In this document: piece after piece, positions 8,123 to 19,971 of the stretch
How positions within the stretch are numbered: the stretch's first letter is position 1
How the letters are laid out: each line of letters opens with the position of its first letter
Assembly (NCBI GenBank): GCA_037893245.1
Contig: JBAIAA010000008.1
Location: 2,646,001 to 2,710,000, forward strand
From: Crossaster papposus
Taxonomy: Eukaryota > Echinodermata > Asteroidea > Velatida > Solasteridae
DNA: 64,000 bases
Direction: 5' to 3'
Made by a program: the position numbers and the translations under genes
Notes under the pieces: model-generated
The model's input: only the letters and a program-made list of their open reading frames with translations
What the model was told of the DNA's origin: nothing
Databases searched by the model: none

Positions 8123-9179
8123 ATGATGTCACTCAGTCAAAACACCGTGCAAATCGTCAAATCAACAGCCCCTGTACTGGCTGAACACAGTGAGACAATC
8201 ACCCAGCTGTTCTACCAGAATATGTTCAAAGCCAATCCTGAACTGCTCGATATCTTTAACAGTACCAACCAGAAAACCGGTGATCAGCCCCGAGCCTTAG
8301 CTGCAGCGGTTTATGCTTATGCCGCCAATATCGATAACCTGAGCGCTTTAGCCAGTACCGTACAACGCATTGCTCACAAGCATGCCAGCTTTAACATACT
8401 GCCTGCGCATTACCCCATTGTTGGCAAACACTTACTGGGAGCCGTTGCAGCAGTACTGGGTGATGCGGCCACTGACGACATTCTTCAGGCATGGACAGAA
8501 GCCTATGGTTTTCTGGCCGATTTGTTTATTAGCGTAGAAGAGAACATCTACCAGCACAGTGAAGAGCAAGCCGGTGGCTGGCGCGGTACCCGCGAATTTC
8601 GGATCGCCCGTAAAGTGCCGGAAAGCGAAGCGATCACCTCTTTTTACATGGAGCCTGTCGACGGACAACCTGTCGCCGATTTCAAACCAGGCCAATACAT
8701 CGGCATTTACCTTAATCCCGAAGGGCATAACCATCAGGCAATTCGGCAGTACAGTTTATCCTGTGGCCCCAATGGAAAAAGCTACCGCATCTCTATCAAA
8801 CGTGATGTCGGTGAAGGCTATGAGGGGCTGATGTCAAACTACCTGCACGACAGAGTGAATGAAGGGGATATTGTAAAACTCAGCCCTCCGACGGGTGACT
8901 TTTTTCTTGATATGACGTGTAACTCCCCTGTCATACTCATTAGCGGCGGCGTTGGCTTAACCCCGATGATGAGCATGTTTAACAGTCTCGTTGCCGAAGA
9001 GTCGTCTCGAGACATTCGCTATGTCCACAGCGCCTTGAACAGTAAAGTCCATGCCGTTGCTAGCCATATCCACAATGCCACAGAGCAACATGACAATATT
9101 CAAAGCTTTCTCTTCTACGACAAACCTAAAGCCTGTGACACACTGCACGACTTCGAAGGCAGAGCAGACTTAAATGCCA
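8123..9179 (+). pseudogene. hmp: flavohemoglobin Hmp, 3' end removed by an IS1380-like element
   Basis: Hmp oxidises nitric oxide to nitrate using a globin heme, FAD and NADH in the cytoplasm. The globin domain (residues 1-140, proximal region RIAHKHASFNI), the FAD-binding RQYSLSCG and the NAD-binding GGVGLTPMMSM are all present. The frame is cut at about residue 352 inside FEGRADLNA, exactly at the IS left end (9180). The last 40 or so residues of the usual roughly 395 are missing. These include the nucleotide-binding C-terminal CGP segment, so activity is probably lost. AGGAG precedes the tandem ATG start. Confidence 0.9.
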
Positions 9180-10849
9180 CCTAAATCCTGCAATCCAAAC
9201 CCGAACAGGTCAATCGCAGCAACTGATCAAGCCCTCCTGATTCTGATTATGCTACTATCGAGCAAATATTTACCTTTTCAGTGGATTTTAATCACATGAG
9301 CCGTCGTGTTTGGTTCATCTTACTGCTATTCCTGATATCAGGGCGCGATAACTCCTTCCGCATTAGCAGAATGTTTTTCTAATCATCCATTGTTCGCTAT
9401 TTACAAACAGTCACCTACTGCTAGCCAAGCATCCCACTCCGTTTGGTAGAGATGCTCTTTGTTACTGGCAACGGTCAACTGCCTGTTACCTGTCAACAGT
9501 TTTCCGGCAACCCGTATCATATAGCAGCGAATGCTTTCCGGCTCCCACTTCATCAACTGACGATTCCCACTCATCAGTGCCATCCAACGTGTTGTATTGT
9601 AGGCCAGGATTGCACATTGCATAAGCGCACTGTTTGCCATGAAATGATCGGTTTTGATCTGCCCGAGAGCCATCTGGTTTTTGCACTCTTCGATCCAGGT
9701 TTCGCAGGTAGCCCGCTTGCCATACGCTTTATGGATCTCCCATGGACTCAACGACTCAGTAGTCACGTAGCAGAAGTAGTCGTACTCTGGCTTCGGGTCT
9801 AACAATTCGCACTGGGTGTTTTCTGGCTTCCCGATCTTTCTTTGCCGGACAGCCACGAAGCAACGAGCCCGGTCCCAGTCACCACAGCAGTGTTGAAACT
9901 CGCACCACTCCCACCCTGGCTGATGCACGACAGGTTGCCAGTCTTGCGGGATTAACAGTTTGTGTAGATTCTTCAGTTTGACCTTAACCAGATAACGATG
10001 TCCTAAATCCTCCAGATAGGTCAGTAATGGTCCACCAAAGTAGCCACTATCAGCCCTGAAAAAAATCTTCATGTGGGAAGGAAGAGTAACCAGCAACTGT
10101 TTCATAAACTCTATGGAGCCATTAGCAGTGTAGGCATCACCACTTCGTAACCAACCCTGCAGCACTTCTTTGGTTTCCGCGCAAAAGGCCAGCTGCGGGT
10201 GGTACGACAGCGCCCCTCTTTTTTTCTCGTTAAACCCTTTCTTTGCGCCTTCCTGAAAACCAAAACAGGTTTTTACCGTAGAATCGAGGTCAATGGTGAC
10301 CTGTTTAAAAGCATAAACGGTAGATGTTCCTGAGCGCAGTGCCTGTTTCCAAACACTCTCCCTCATTTCGTGGACAGCGGTTTCCAGTTCAACGACGCTG
10401 GCAAAGTGGAACAGCTTTAAAATGCGTCCAAATTGACTGTCACAAGGAATGCGTTGAAAACGGGTGCATTCTCGGAGAACGCTATCCTGCCAGACCGTGC
10501 ACACTTTCATCAGACTTTTGGCACCTGCCAGAATGCCGGTGGTTACCATCAGAATGACATCTGACAGTTGGAAAGTGGCATTAGAGCCTCGTTGAATATT
10601 AATCCGTTTGTCCAGTAGGTCGGCCAGCCCCATCCGGTTCAGGAAGCGAAACACAGGGATAAGTCCAGCCTGACTGGTAAGCGGCTTTTTAGCTTGATTG
10701 AAATGTACCTTCCGCTGCTTCAAACGTGCTTTTGACTTGTTTTTTTTGCTCATTGAAAAAGTGATGCTTTATGAAACGAAAACATCACTTAATCTCTTTA
10801 TTCACGGGTGATTGCAACTTTTATTTCGATATTATTTGCAGGATTGAGG
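9180..10849 (-). mobile_element. IS1380-like element, 1670 bp, copy 1
   Basis: Ends CCTAAATCCTGCAA and TTGCAGGATTGAGG (one end has diverged slightly). It is near-identical to copy 2 at 23309-24978. Flanks are hmp on the left and a truncated IS1595-like element on the right. They show no matching 5-base repeat, so this copy marks a recombination or deletion junction rather than a clean insertion. Confidence 0.92.
9401..10753 (-). CDS. IS1380-family transposase
   Basis: 450 residues with the IS1380-family DDE signatures: TIDLDSTVKTCFGFQEGAKKG with the first Asp near 160, FFRADSGYFG with the second near 240, and a late W(I)EECKNQMALG-type glutamate region near 355. It differs by a single residue early in the chain from copy 2. 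The gene is intact and probably active. Confidence 0.93.
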   Translation of the reverse strand: MSKKNKSKARLKQRKVHFNQAKKPLTSQAGLIPVFRFLNRMGLADLLDKRINIQRGSNATFQLSDVILMVTTGILAGAKSLMKVCTVWQDSVLRECTRFQRIPCDSQFGRILKLFHFASVVELETAVHEMRESVWKQALRSGTSTVYAFKQVTIDLDSTVKTCFGFQEGAKKGFNEKKRGALSYHPQLAFCAETKEVLQGWLRSGDAYTANGSIEFMKQLLVTLPSHMKIFFRADSGYFGGPLLTYLEDLGHRYLVKVKLKNLHKLLIPQDWQPVVHQPGWEWCEFQHCCGDWDRARCFVAVRQRKIGKPENTQCELLDPKPEYDYFCYVTTESLSPWEIHKAYGKRATCETWIEECKNQMALGQIKTDHFMANSALMQCAILAYNTTRWMALMSGNRQLMKWEPESIRCYMIRVAGKLLTGNRQLTVASNKEHLYQTEWDAWLAVGDCL

Positions 10850-11678
10850 TATGATAAACAGCCTCTCGAACGTATTCCCCCGCTGTTGTCACTAACTGTA
10901 CCAGGGATACATGGAGTTTTTCAGCCAGTTTTTCATGGGACATATAGGCATCAGTGCAGAGCGTACTGCCTTCTTGTATTTGGCCTGCCAGTTGTGTTGA
11001 CAGTTCATCAACGCTGACATGCTGAAGAACGGCATCTTTAATATGATGCTGCCGGTCACAAGCGACCATTACAGGAATCTTTTTTACTTTTTCTTTCGGC
11101 TTTTTTCCGACTTCCCCCCTTTTCTGTTTACGAGAGCCGTGGCCTCCACGCTTTCGTGCCGAGTCTCCCAAGCCTCGCTCTCCTTTGCGGGATTCTCTGA
11201 AAAAGGTTTCATCCATTTCACAAATGCCGGACAACTGACCTGTAGCATCTTGCTCGATAACCGCCATGAGCCTGTGCCGAAGGTGAAAGGAGGTATTCAA
11301 AGAGATCTCGCATGCTGCAGCAGCAGGCCGCAAGGTTACCCCTCCACTCATGTAGGATAAATAAGCATCCAGCTTATCCCGAACCCGCAAGTGCGCTAAT
11401 GGTGTAAAGCTCAAAGCATTGCACGTGTGTTTACAGTCATTGCAACGATAGCGCTGATGACCCGAGCTTTGTCCCCAGCGGGTCATTGATTCAGAGTGAC
11501 AACGGGGACATTGAGGATGCTGGTCAAAGTAGGACTTGATACGTTCCAACAACTGACATTGAACTTCTTGCGGGCTACTCAGTGAATAGTGGGACAGCGT
11601 GTTACATAACTGCTGACGTTGTTCTGGGGAAAGGGCTTTAACAGATGCCAGATACACCTGAAACTGATCATCTTGCAT
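10850..11678 (-). pseudogene. IS1595-family transposase, C-terminally truncated
   Basis: Contains the N-terminal zinc ribbon (CPRCHSESMTRWG ... YRCNDCKHTCN, residues about 57-86) and the catalytic core start CEMDETFF (about 152) with CTDAYMSHEKL as the second block. The frame is then fused to IS1380 sequence at 10849. The last part, which carries the N/E residue of the DDN/DDE triad, is absent, so the gene is dead. Confidence 0.88.
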
Positions 11679-11736
11679 AACAATGGCTCCATGATATCGC
11701 CGAAACCAATATCAGGAAGTATAGTTTATGCTACCC
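10850..11736 (-). mobile_element. IS1595-like element, truncated at its 3' end
   Basis: The intact end near 11736 reads GGGTAGCATAAACTATACTT on the minus strand, a typical IS1595-family terminus. The other end is missing; the IS1380-like copy begins at 10849. The transposase has therefore lost its C-terminus. Confidence 0.85.
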
Positions 11737-11875
11737 ACAATTATTTTGAACAGAGCCGAAAGGTGTATGTAATACAGTTGGCGATTAAATTTATAATAAT
11801 TTCAGATGTTACATAATAAGGAATTATCATGAATTTAACCGGTAGAATGATGCAACAAGATGCTTAGGGGCCAAG

Positions 11876-12883
11876 GTGCAAGCACCTGTCGCAAAGTCAA
11901 CAGTCGTTGTTACGGGGGGTACCTCCGGACGACTCGGTCCAAGAATTGTTAAATTTTTAAGTGAAATGCAATCTGTGATACCAACATCGAGTAAAGTCAA
12001 AGAAGGGGCTATTCATTTTAAAATGACGGACTCAGCCGATGTTATGATGAGAAAACTTAAAGATGCTAAATGTGTCATTCATGCTGCAGGAGTGAGCACC
12101 GGTGAAGATATGCATGAGATAAATGCACGAGGTGCAGGGCGCTTGTTTGAAGCCTGTGAAAAATTAGGGATTAAGGCTGTCTGTGTGTCTTCTTCTGCAG
12201 CAGAAATCGAAGATCTGTCAAAGACAGAAACACCCTATGCCCATTCAAAAATGGAAGCTGAAAAAATAGCTAAAAACTATGGTGTTCCAATAGCACGAGT
12301 TGGTGCGCTTGTAGGTGATTATACAGAGCCGACTATTTCTATGGCTCATATGGCCGGTATGGCATCTGCTGCTTTCCCTTCAATATCAGTTCGTCCGCCG
12401 GATCGTACTATTCAGCCAATTGACTATGATAGTGCCGCTGAAGGTATTGCGCAGATAGTAGAAAGAATGCTTTCTGGCGAAAAGGTTGATGAGGCTATTG
12501 ATATTGTCGGTGACCCCGTATCATTGCATGATTTTCTTGATATGATTAATGATTCATCAATACCTGTGCATGTTGAAATAGAAGATCTTGAAGAAATGGC
12601 AGCATCAGTCAATAACGGCACATTGACGCCAGAGTTTATTGCCCTTTCAAAAAGGGGCTGTGAGATCGTCAGTAATGATGCGTTAAAGAAAGTGCTTGAA
12701 TCAGGATTTAAGCCGGTAGAAAAAGTGGCTGTTGAGGCAAGAAAAGAAACTAAATTTAGAAAGATGAAAGGCATTGCTCAAGAAGTATTTGTTAAAAGAT
12801 CGATGGAAGACAAAAAAAGAATGATGTCAGCATTTATCAATTTAATGAGAGTGAGTAAGCCTCATGAGAGTCATTCATTGTAA
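11876..12883 (+). CDS. extended SDR / NAD-dependent epimerase-dehydratase family protein
   Basis: 335 residues from a GTG start. A Rossmann nucleotide-binding motif TGGTSGRLGPRI (about 14-25) is followed by CVIHAAG, a YAHSK catalytic Tyr-x3-Lys at about 120-124 with an upstream SSSA serine, and a C-terminal substrate domain. Such proteins oxidise, reduce or epimerise nucleotide sugars or related compounds; the substrate cannot be told. A better ribosome site (AAGGA) precedes an ATG at 11829 that opens a 12-codon frame ending at 11867 in another phase. The true start may thus have been lost by a frameshift, or the short frame is a leader. It stands alone, 210 bases before the ast operon. Confidence 0.75.
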   Translation: MQAPVAKSTVVVTGGTSGRLGPRIVKFLSEMQSVIPTSSKVKEGAIHFKMTDSADVMMRKLKDAKCVIHAAGVSTGEDMHEINARGAGRLFEACEKLGIKAVCVSSSAAEIEDLSKTETPYAHSKMEAEKIAKNYGVPIARVGALVGDYTEPTISMAHMAGMASAAFPSISVRPPDRTIQPIDYDSAAEGIAQIVERMLSGEKVDEAIDIVGDPVSLHDFLDMINDSSIPVHVEIEDLEEMAASVNNGTLTPEFIALSKRGCEIVSNDALKKVLESGFKPVEKVAVEARKETKFRKMKGIAQEVFVKRSMEDKKRMMSAFINLMRVSKPHESHSL

Positions 12884-13099
12884 TGATTTGCTAATTAAAG
12901 CCCTCACTCTGATATCATTTGGCTGAAAATGTTCTTGTAGACATAATCAGTCTTGTGAGTAAGGGGGTAATTCAATAATTTCCTGTCGCATTTCCAATAG
13001 TCTTCTTTCTCAGTCTTTCTATAATAGCCTCATCAATAACAAAAATGATCATTTTTGATCAAGATTATGCGTGGGTTCACCAGGCAGGATAATGCAACA

Positions 13100-14101
13100 A
13101 TGTTGACCGTTCGTCCCGTAGCATTTACTGATATCACCGCTATTGAGCAGCTGGCTGAGTCTGCTGGTGCTTCTGTCACCACGCTGCCATCAGACAGGCA
13201 TCATCTGTGTGATCTGATTGTAGCAACACAGCGGGCACTGAAAAGCGATATTACTGAACCTGCGGGTGCAACCTATCACTTTGTTTTGGTGGATACCGCC
13301 TCTGATAAAATACTCGGTATTGCCGGCATTAATGCCGCTGTGGGCATTACATCACCTTTTTACAGTTACCGCTTGCAAGACATTGTGCATGTGTCAGACG
13401 ACTTGCAGATTCATAATCGTGTCCCGGCGCTGACCCTTTGTCATGATTACACCGGTTACACTTCTTTATGCACCTTATTCCTGTTGCCTGAAGCTGAAAC
13501 GCCAGAAACACTGCAACTGCTAAGCCGCGCCAGGCTGCTTTTTATTGCCCAGCACCGCCATCGTTTTGCTGACAGGGTATTGGCAGAGCTACAAGGCGTG
13601 GTGGATGAACAGGGGCGCTCGCCGTTTTGGGAAGAGTTGGGTCGGCACTTTTTTACCATGGATATGGCGCACGCCAATTACTTAACCGGTATTTGTGACA
13701 AAAGCTTTATTGCTGACTTAATGCCCCGGTTTCCGGTCTATACGCCGCTGCTATCTCGTAAAGCCCGTTCGGTGAGTGGTGAAGTACGCCCTGACCGGGT
13801 GCCTGTGGTTGACCTGCTGGAGAAAGAGGGTTGTCGGTATGAAGAATATGTCGATATTTTTGATGCAGGCCCCACGCTAGAGGCGCGTATCGATACCTTA
13901 ACCACCGTCTCCGCCAGTCAGCAACAACCTTTGTTTATTGATGATGTTATTAAGGGAACCCCCTGTCTGATAGCCAATACCGGCACGACTGACTTCCGCT
14001 GTCTCTACGCTCACCTGAATCAGCAACAGCCCACCGTTTCTGCTGCAACCGCCGATGCGTTGCGCATTCAGGCCGGTGACATCATACGCTATAGTGAATA
14101 A
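13100..14101 (+). CDS. astA: arginine N-succinyltransferase, first subunit (AruF-like)
   Basis: Transfers succinyl from succinyl-CoA to the alpha-amino group of L-arginine, the first step of the AST pathway. The ATG at 13100 (MLTVRPVAFTDITAIEQLA) is chosen because homologs start with this GNAT-like strand; an earlier in-frame start adds 15 unsupported residues. Family landmarks: SPFYSYRLQDIVH, TLCHDYTGYTSLCTLF, AELQGVVDEQGRSPFWEELGRHFF (about 170-195) and YVDIFDAGP (about 255). 333 residues is normal. A second, divergent copy follows two genes later, suggesting an alpha/beta heteromer as in Pseudomonas AruF/AruG. Confidence 0.92.
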   Translation: MLTVRPVAFTDITAIEQLAESAGASVTTLPSDRHHLCDLIVATQRALKSDITEPAGATYHFVLVDTASDKILGIAGINAAVGITSPFYSYRLQDIVHVSDDLQIHNRVPALTLCHDYTGYTSLCTLFLLPEAETPETLQLLSRARLLFIAQHRHRFADRVLAELQGVVDEQGRSPFWEELGRHFFTMDMAHANYLTGICDKSFIADLMPRFPVYTPLLSRKARSVSGEVRPDRVPVVDLLEKEGCRYEEYVDIFDAGPTLEARIDTLTTVSASQQQPLFIDDVIKGTPCLIANTGTTDFRCLYAHLNQQQPTVSAATADALRIQAGDIIRYSE

Positions 14102-14117
14102 AAGAAAGAGGATCATC

Positions 14118-14921
14118 ATGCGCTCAAACGTACAACAATTATTTGATCACCTCTGGGCAACCTACTTGCCCCTCTCCCCCGATGCTAAAACCGTCCATCA
14201 ACTGTTTGCGGATGAGAATAACGGGATGGTTATCAATGACCATATTGCTCTACGTACGTTTAACCTGCCTGGCCTCGGTATTGATAAAATGGCTGAGCCG
14301 TTCCTGGCGACAGGTTATGTAGAAGGAGGAGAATATACCTTCCCTGCCCGCAAACTGTACGCAAAACATTTTCAGCATCAGGACTCAACACTGCCAAAAG
14401 TATTTATCAGTGAACTGTTAGTAGAACAATTGTCTGACAATGCCGGCACACTGATTCAACAACTGGTTAGCCAGCTGGATATCAGCCAAATCAACACCAA
14501 CCCCCTGTGCAATATCGGTCGCCCCTGGCAGGTTGATATCAACACTTACGAAGCATTGGTCAACGAAAGCGAATATGCCGGCTGGGTGGCTGCCCACGGG
14601 TTTGTCGCCAACCATTTTACCGTGTCTGTTAACCATCTGAGCAGCAACGACACCCTTGAGCAGGTGAATGACAAAATTCAGAAGGCCGGGTTTCCAATGA
14701 GCGACAGTGGAGGGATAATAAAAGGCTCTCCAGAGGTGTTGTTAGAGCAGTCATCAACACTGGCAGGCAATGTCAGGGTCGTTTTCTCTGACGGTGAAAA
14801 AATCATTCCCGGGTGTTTTTATGAATTTGCCAAACGTTATCCACTACCTAATGGTGACTTATATCAAGGATTTGTCGCTGCCTCTGCCGACAAGATTTTC
14901 GAGAGCACCGATACACGCTAA
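14118..14921 (+). CDS. DUF1338 (2-oxoadipate dioxygenase/decarboxylase-like) protein
   Basis: 267 residues of the DUF1338 family, vicinal-oxygen-chelate-like metalloenzymes whose characterised member HglS converts 2-oxoadipate to 2-hydroxyglutarate in lysine catabolism. Likely metal ligands are the His of NDHIALRTFN (about residue 40), the His of ANHFTVSVNHL and the Glu of CFYEFAKRYP near the C-terminus. It starts 16 bases after the first astA subunit, with an AAGAGGATC ribosome site, and lies between the two astA subunits. It is therefore in the arginine operon. This is the short form, so the HglS activity may not carry over; a role on an arginine-derived 2-oxo acid is inference. Confidence 0.8.
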   Translation: MRSNVQQLFDHLWATYLPLSPDAKTVHQLFADENNGMVINDHIALRTFNLPGLGIDKMAEPFLATGYVEGGEYTFPARKLYAKHFQHQDSTLPKVFISELLVEQLSDNAGTLIQQLVSQLDISQINTNPLCNIGRPWQVDINTYEALVNESEYAGWVAAHGFVANHFTVSVNHLSSNDTLEQVNDKIQKAGFPMSDSGGIIKGSPEVLLEQSSTLAGNVRVVFSDGEKIIPGCFYEFAKRYPLPNGDLYQGFVAASADKIFESTDTR

Positions 14922-14972
14922 GCTTCCCCACATCTAATAAACAACAAGACTGATTAAGGAGCCGTAACTATC

Positions 14973-17523
<2,551 letters not shown>

Positions 17524-17577
17524 ACCGGCTATTAAGGGAGCCTCCCTCCCTTATTGCTTTCAGTGAAAGAAATAACA

Positions 17578-18918
17578 ATGAACGCATACGAAGCAAACTT
17601 TGATGGGCTTGTCGGCCCCACGCATAACTACGCAGGACTATCTTACGGCAATGTTGCCTCAAGCAATAACCGGTCATCAAGTTCAAACCCTAAACTGGCG
17701 GCATTGCAGGGTCTTGAAAAAATGAAGGCCATGCATGACCTTGGGCTTGTGCAGGGCGTATTAGCCCCTCATGAACGGCCAGCCGTCAATGCACTACGAG
17801 CACTGGGTTTCTCAGGCAGTGATGCTCAGGTGCTGAGCAAGGCTGCTAAGCAAGCGCCAAAACTGTTAGCGTCTTGCTGTTCCGCATCAACTATGTGGAC
17901 AGCGAACGCCGCAACCGTTTCTCCCAGTGCTGATACAGCCGATGGAAAAGTGCACTTTACCCCTGCAAACCTGTCGAACAAGTTTCACCGCTCTATCGAA
18001 CACACAGTGACGGGGCGAATACTGCAAACCGTGTTTAATGATGAGCAGCATTTTGCACATCATAACGCTTTACCCGGCATTCCACAGTTTGGTGATGAAG
18101 GCGCTGCCAACCACACGCGCTTTTGTCAGGATTATCATCAACCCGGTGTTGCGTTTTTTGTGTACGGTGACTATGCCTTCAGCGGTGATGACCAGCGCCC
18201 TCGTCCACAGCGCTACCCTGCACGACAAACACGCGAAGCCTCCGAAGCGATTGCCCGTCAGCATCAATTAAACAATGACCGGGTTGTCTTTGCCCAGCAA
18301 CACCCAGACGTCATTGATCAGGGTGTCTTTCACAATGATGTGATTGCCGTCGGCAACAAAAATACGCTGTTCTGCCATGAGAACGCCTTTATCAATCAGC
18401 CTCTGGTGTATGAGCAGCTGCAGCAGGCCTGTACTGATACAGAGCTTTCTATTGTTGAAGTAGCTAATGATCAGGTCAATATCAACGACGCCGTGACCAG
18501 CTATCTCTTTAACAGTCAGCTCGTCACAATCAACAGCAAAAATACGCTCATTGTCCCTTCTGAGTGCGATAGTAATGAAAAGGTCGCGCGCTATTTACAA
18601 TGGTTAGTCGACAGTCATCATACTATTGATGCCGTAAAGTTATTTGACCTTAGACAAAGCATGAAAAATGGCGGAGGCCCGGCCTGTTTACGATTAAGAG
18701 TCGTTCTTACGGATGCAGAACGTGCGGCGGTTAACCCTGCCTGCCTGATGAGTGACGCGCTTTATCAACAGTTAACCCAATGGGTTAATAATCACTACCG
18801 TGACAGGTTATCCGAAAGTGACCTTGCTGACCCTCAGCTGTTAATGGAGTCCCGTACGGCACTTGATGAGTTAACAACGATCTTACAGTTGGGCGCTGTC
18901 TACGATTTTCAGCGGTAA
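17578..18918 (+). CDS. astB: N-succinylarginine dihydrolase
   Basis: Hydrolyses N-succinylarginine to N-succinylornithine, two ammonia and CO2 (AST step two). 446 residues from ATG 17578 ([25 protein letters not shown]), the family's hallmark start in the pentein fold. Other conserved stretches are [38 protein letters not shown] and [14 protein letters not shown] with the nucleophilic Cys near residue 368. It lies 54 bases after astD. The operon lacks astC (aminotransferase) and astE (desuccinylase), which must be elsewhere. Confidence 0.95.
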   Translation: MNAYEANFDGLVGPTHNYAGLSYGNVASSNNRSSSSNPKLAALQGLEKMKAMHDLGLVQGVLAPHERPAVNALRALGFSGSDAQVLSKAAKQAPKLLASCCSASTMWTANAATVSPSADTADGKVHFTPANLSNKFHRSIEHTVTGRILQTVFNDEQHFAHHNALPGIPQFGDEGAANHTRFCQDYHQPGVAFFVYGDYAFSGDDQRPRPQRYPARQTREASEAIARQHQLNNDRVVFAQQHPDVIDQGVFHNDVIAVGNKNTLFCHENAFINQPLVYEQLQQACTDTELSIVEVANDQVNINDAVTSYLFNSQLVTINSKNTLIVPSECDSNEKVARYLQWLVDSHHTIDAVKLFDLRQSMKNGGGPACLRLRVVLTDAERAAVNPACLMSDALYQQLTQWVNNHYRDRLSESDLADPQLLMESRTALDELTTILQLGAVYDFQR

Positions 18919-18939
18919 TCAGCTGTTGACCTAAAAATA

Positions 18940-18969
18940 AAAAGCCCCAAAAACTTTCTTGGGGCTTTT
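18940..18969. terminator. bidirectional rho-independent terminator
   Basis: A stem AAAAGCCCCAA / TTGGGGCTTTT with an 8-base loop lies 21 bases after astB and just past the end of the convergent gene. A/T runs on both sides allow termination in both directions. Confidence 0.9.
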
Positions 18970-18995
18970 ATCATGGATCGGTTTTTTTGTACTGA

Positions 18996-19391
18996 CTACT
19001 TTCGACTGGCTATCGTCGCAGCACTTTTAATGAGAATGCCCAGCCGACTGACTTTTTTCGGTGTGAGTGCTGGCCAGTGATCAATAATTTCCTGAGAGAG
19101 GAAATGAATAGTGCTCAAGGCCTGCTCATAAGCACTATTGGGAATGGAATGACCATCCGATAATGCTTTAAAGCTCCAAAGCTGGCACATCAACTGGTGC
19201 GTACAACTGTAATCAGGCTGTGAAGACAGTTGGAACATATCCAGCAGCTGCTCTTCCTTGTGTTCTCTCAAAAAGGAAAGGGCACGCTCCTGTTGTAGCT
19301 GATCCTGACCATCAAGCTCACGCAGATCACTCTCACAGCGATTGAGTTGATCAATGAATAGTGCCCTGCTGTCTGTTTTTATTGCTGTCAT
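18996..19391 (-). CDS. hypothetical protein, small helical
   Basis: 131 residues from MTAIKTDSRALF (an ATG 9 bases upstream is also in frame). The composition is mostly amphipathic helix, with no signal peptide or membrane segment. Cysteines are at CESDL and CTHQLMCQLW; the latter gives a C-x5-C pair. I do not recognise the family. It is convergent with the ast operon and shares its terminator. It is kept as a gene because it is uninterrupted and ends cleanly at a terminator. Confidence 0.55.
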   Translation of the reverse strand: MTAIKTDSRALFIDQLNRCESDLRELDGQDQLQQERALSFLREHKEEQLLDMFQLSSQPDYSCTHQLMCQLWSFKALSDGHSIPNSAYEQALSTIHFLSQEIIDHWPALTPKKVSRLGILIKSAATIASRK

Positions 19392-19653
19392 AGTGTGCAC
19401 TCCCCCTGCACGAATCGTCCATATGAAAAGTACCAGAGAATGACACCTTTTTTAAAGCATCAATGTCATATTTATGGTGTTTATGGTGAATATTGGTTAC
19501 TAACCCCCCCCCAAGGGCTTTGTTCAAAGCCCGTTAAACAGTATACAGCAAAATACATAAAAAAGAACGTCAATGGTCGCTTATGCAGCGAGGTTAGATG
19601 TGACTTTTGGTTTAAGTGTTTCTTCCATGGTAGAGGAGCTGCCTATATCTCTA
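19392..19653. other. intergenic region with no recognised gene
   Basis: About 260 bases between the hypothetical gene and the ISAzo13-like element. It contains a run of C at about 19505-19513 and open frames in the plus direction that show no family resemblance. It probably includes the promoter of the hypothetical gene. Confidence 0.5.
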
Positions 19654-19971
19654 AGGGAAGCAGCAATTAAGAAGTTACCAGTTTTGGAACGATCATAACG
19701 TTCCATTTTTTCAGCTCTGGGTTACGCAGAATATAAGGATTAATTTTTGCTAACCCAGATTTACAGAGCTTTACACCCTTTTCATAGGTTCTATCCAATA
19801 GTGCAACAATAGGACTGATGCATCTCCACGTCATGCTTTTTGTCCACTCAATAACCGCTGTTGCTGTATTCAATAAAGCTCCACCCCAGTGATCCTCCAG
19901 AAATGCCCAAGACCTTTCAATGGGATTGTACTTGCTGTGATAAGGAGGGTAGTAAACAAGGTGAATTTTTA

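Noticed and set aside
19395..19670. 91-codon plus-strand open frame between the hypothetical gene and the ISAzo13 element
   Set aside because: Low-complexity stretches, no family resemblance, and it runs into an IS end.
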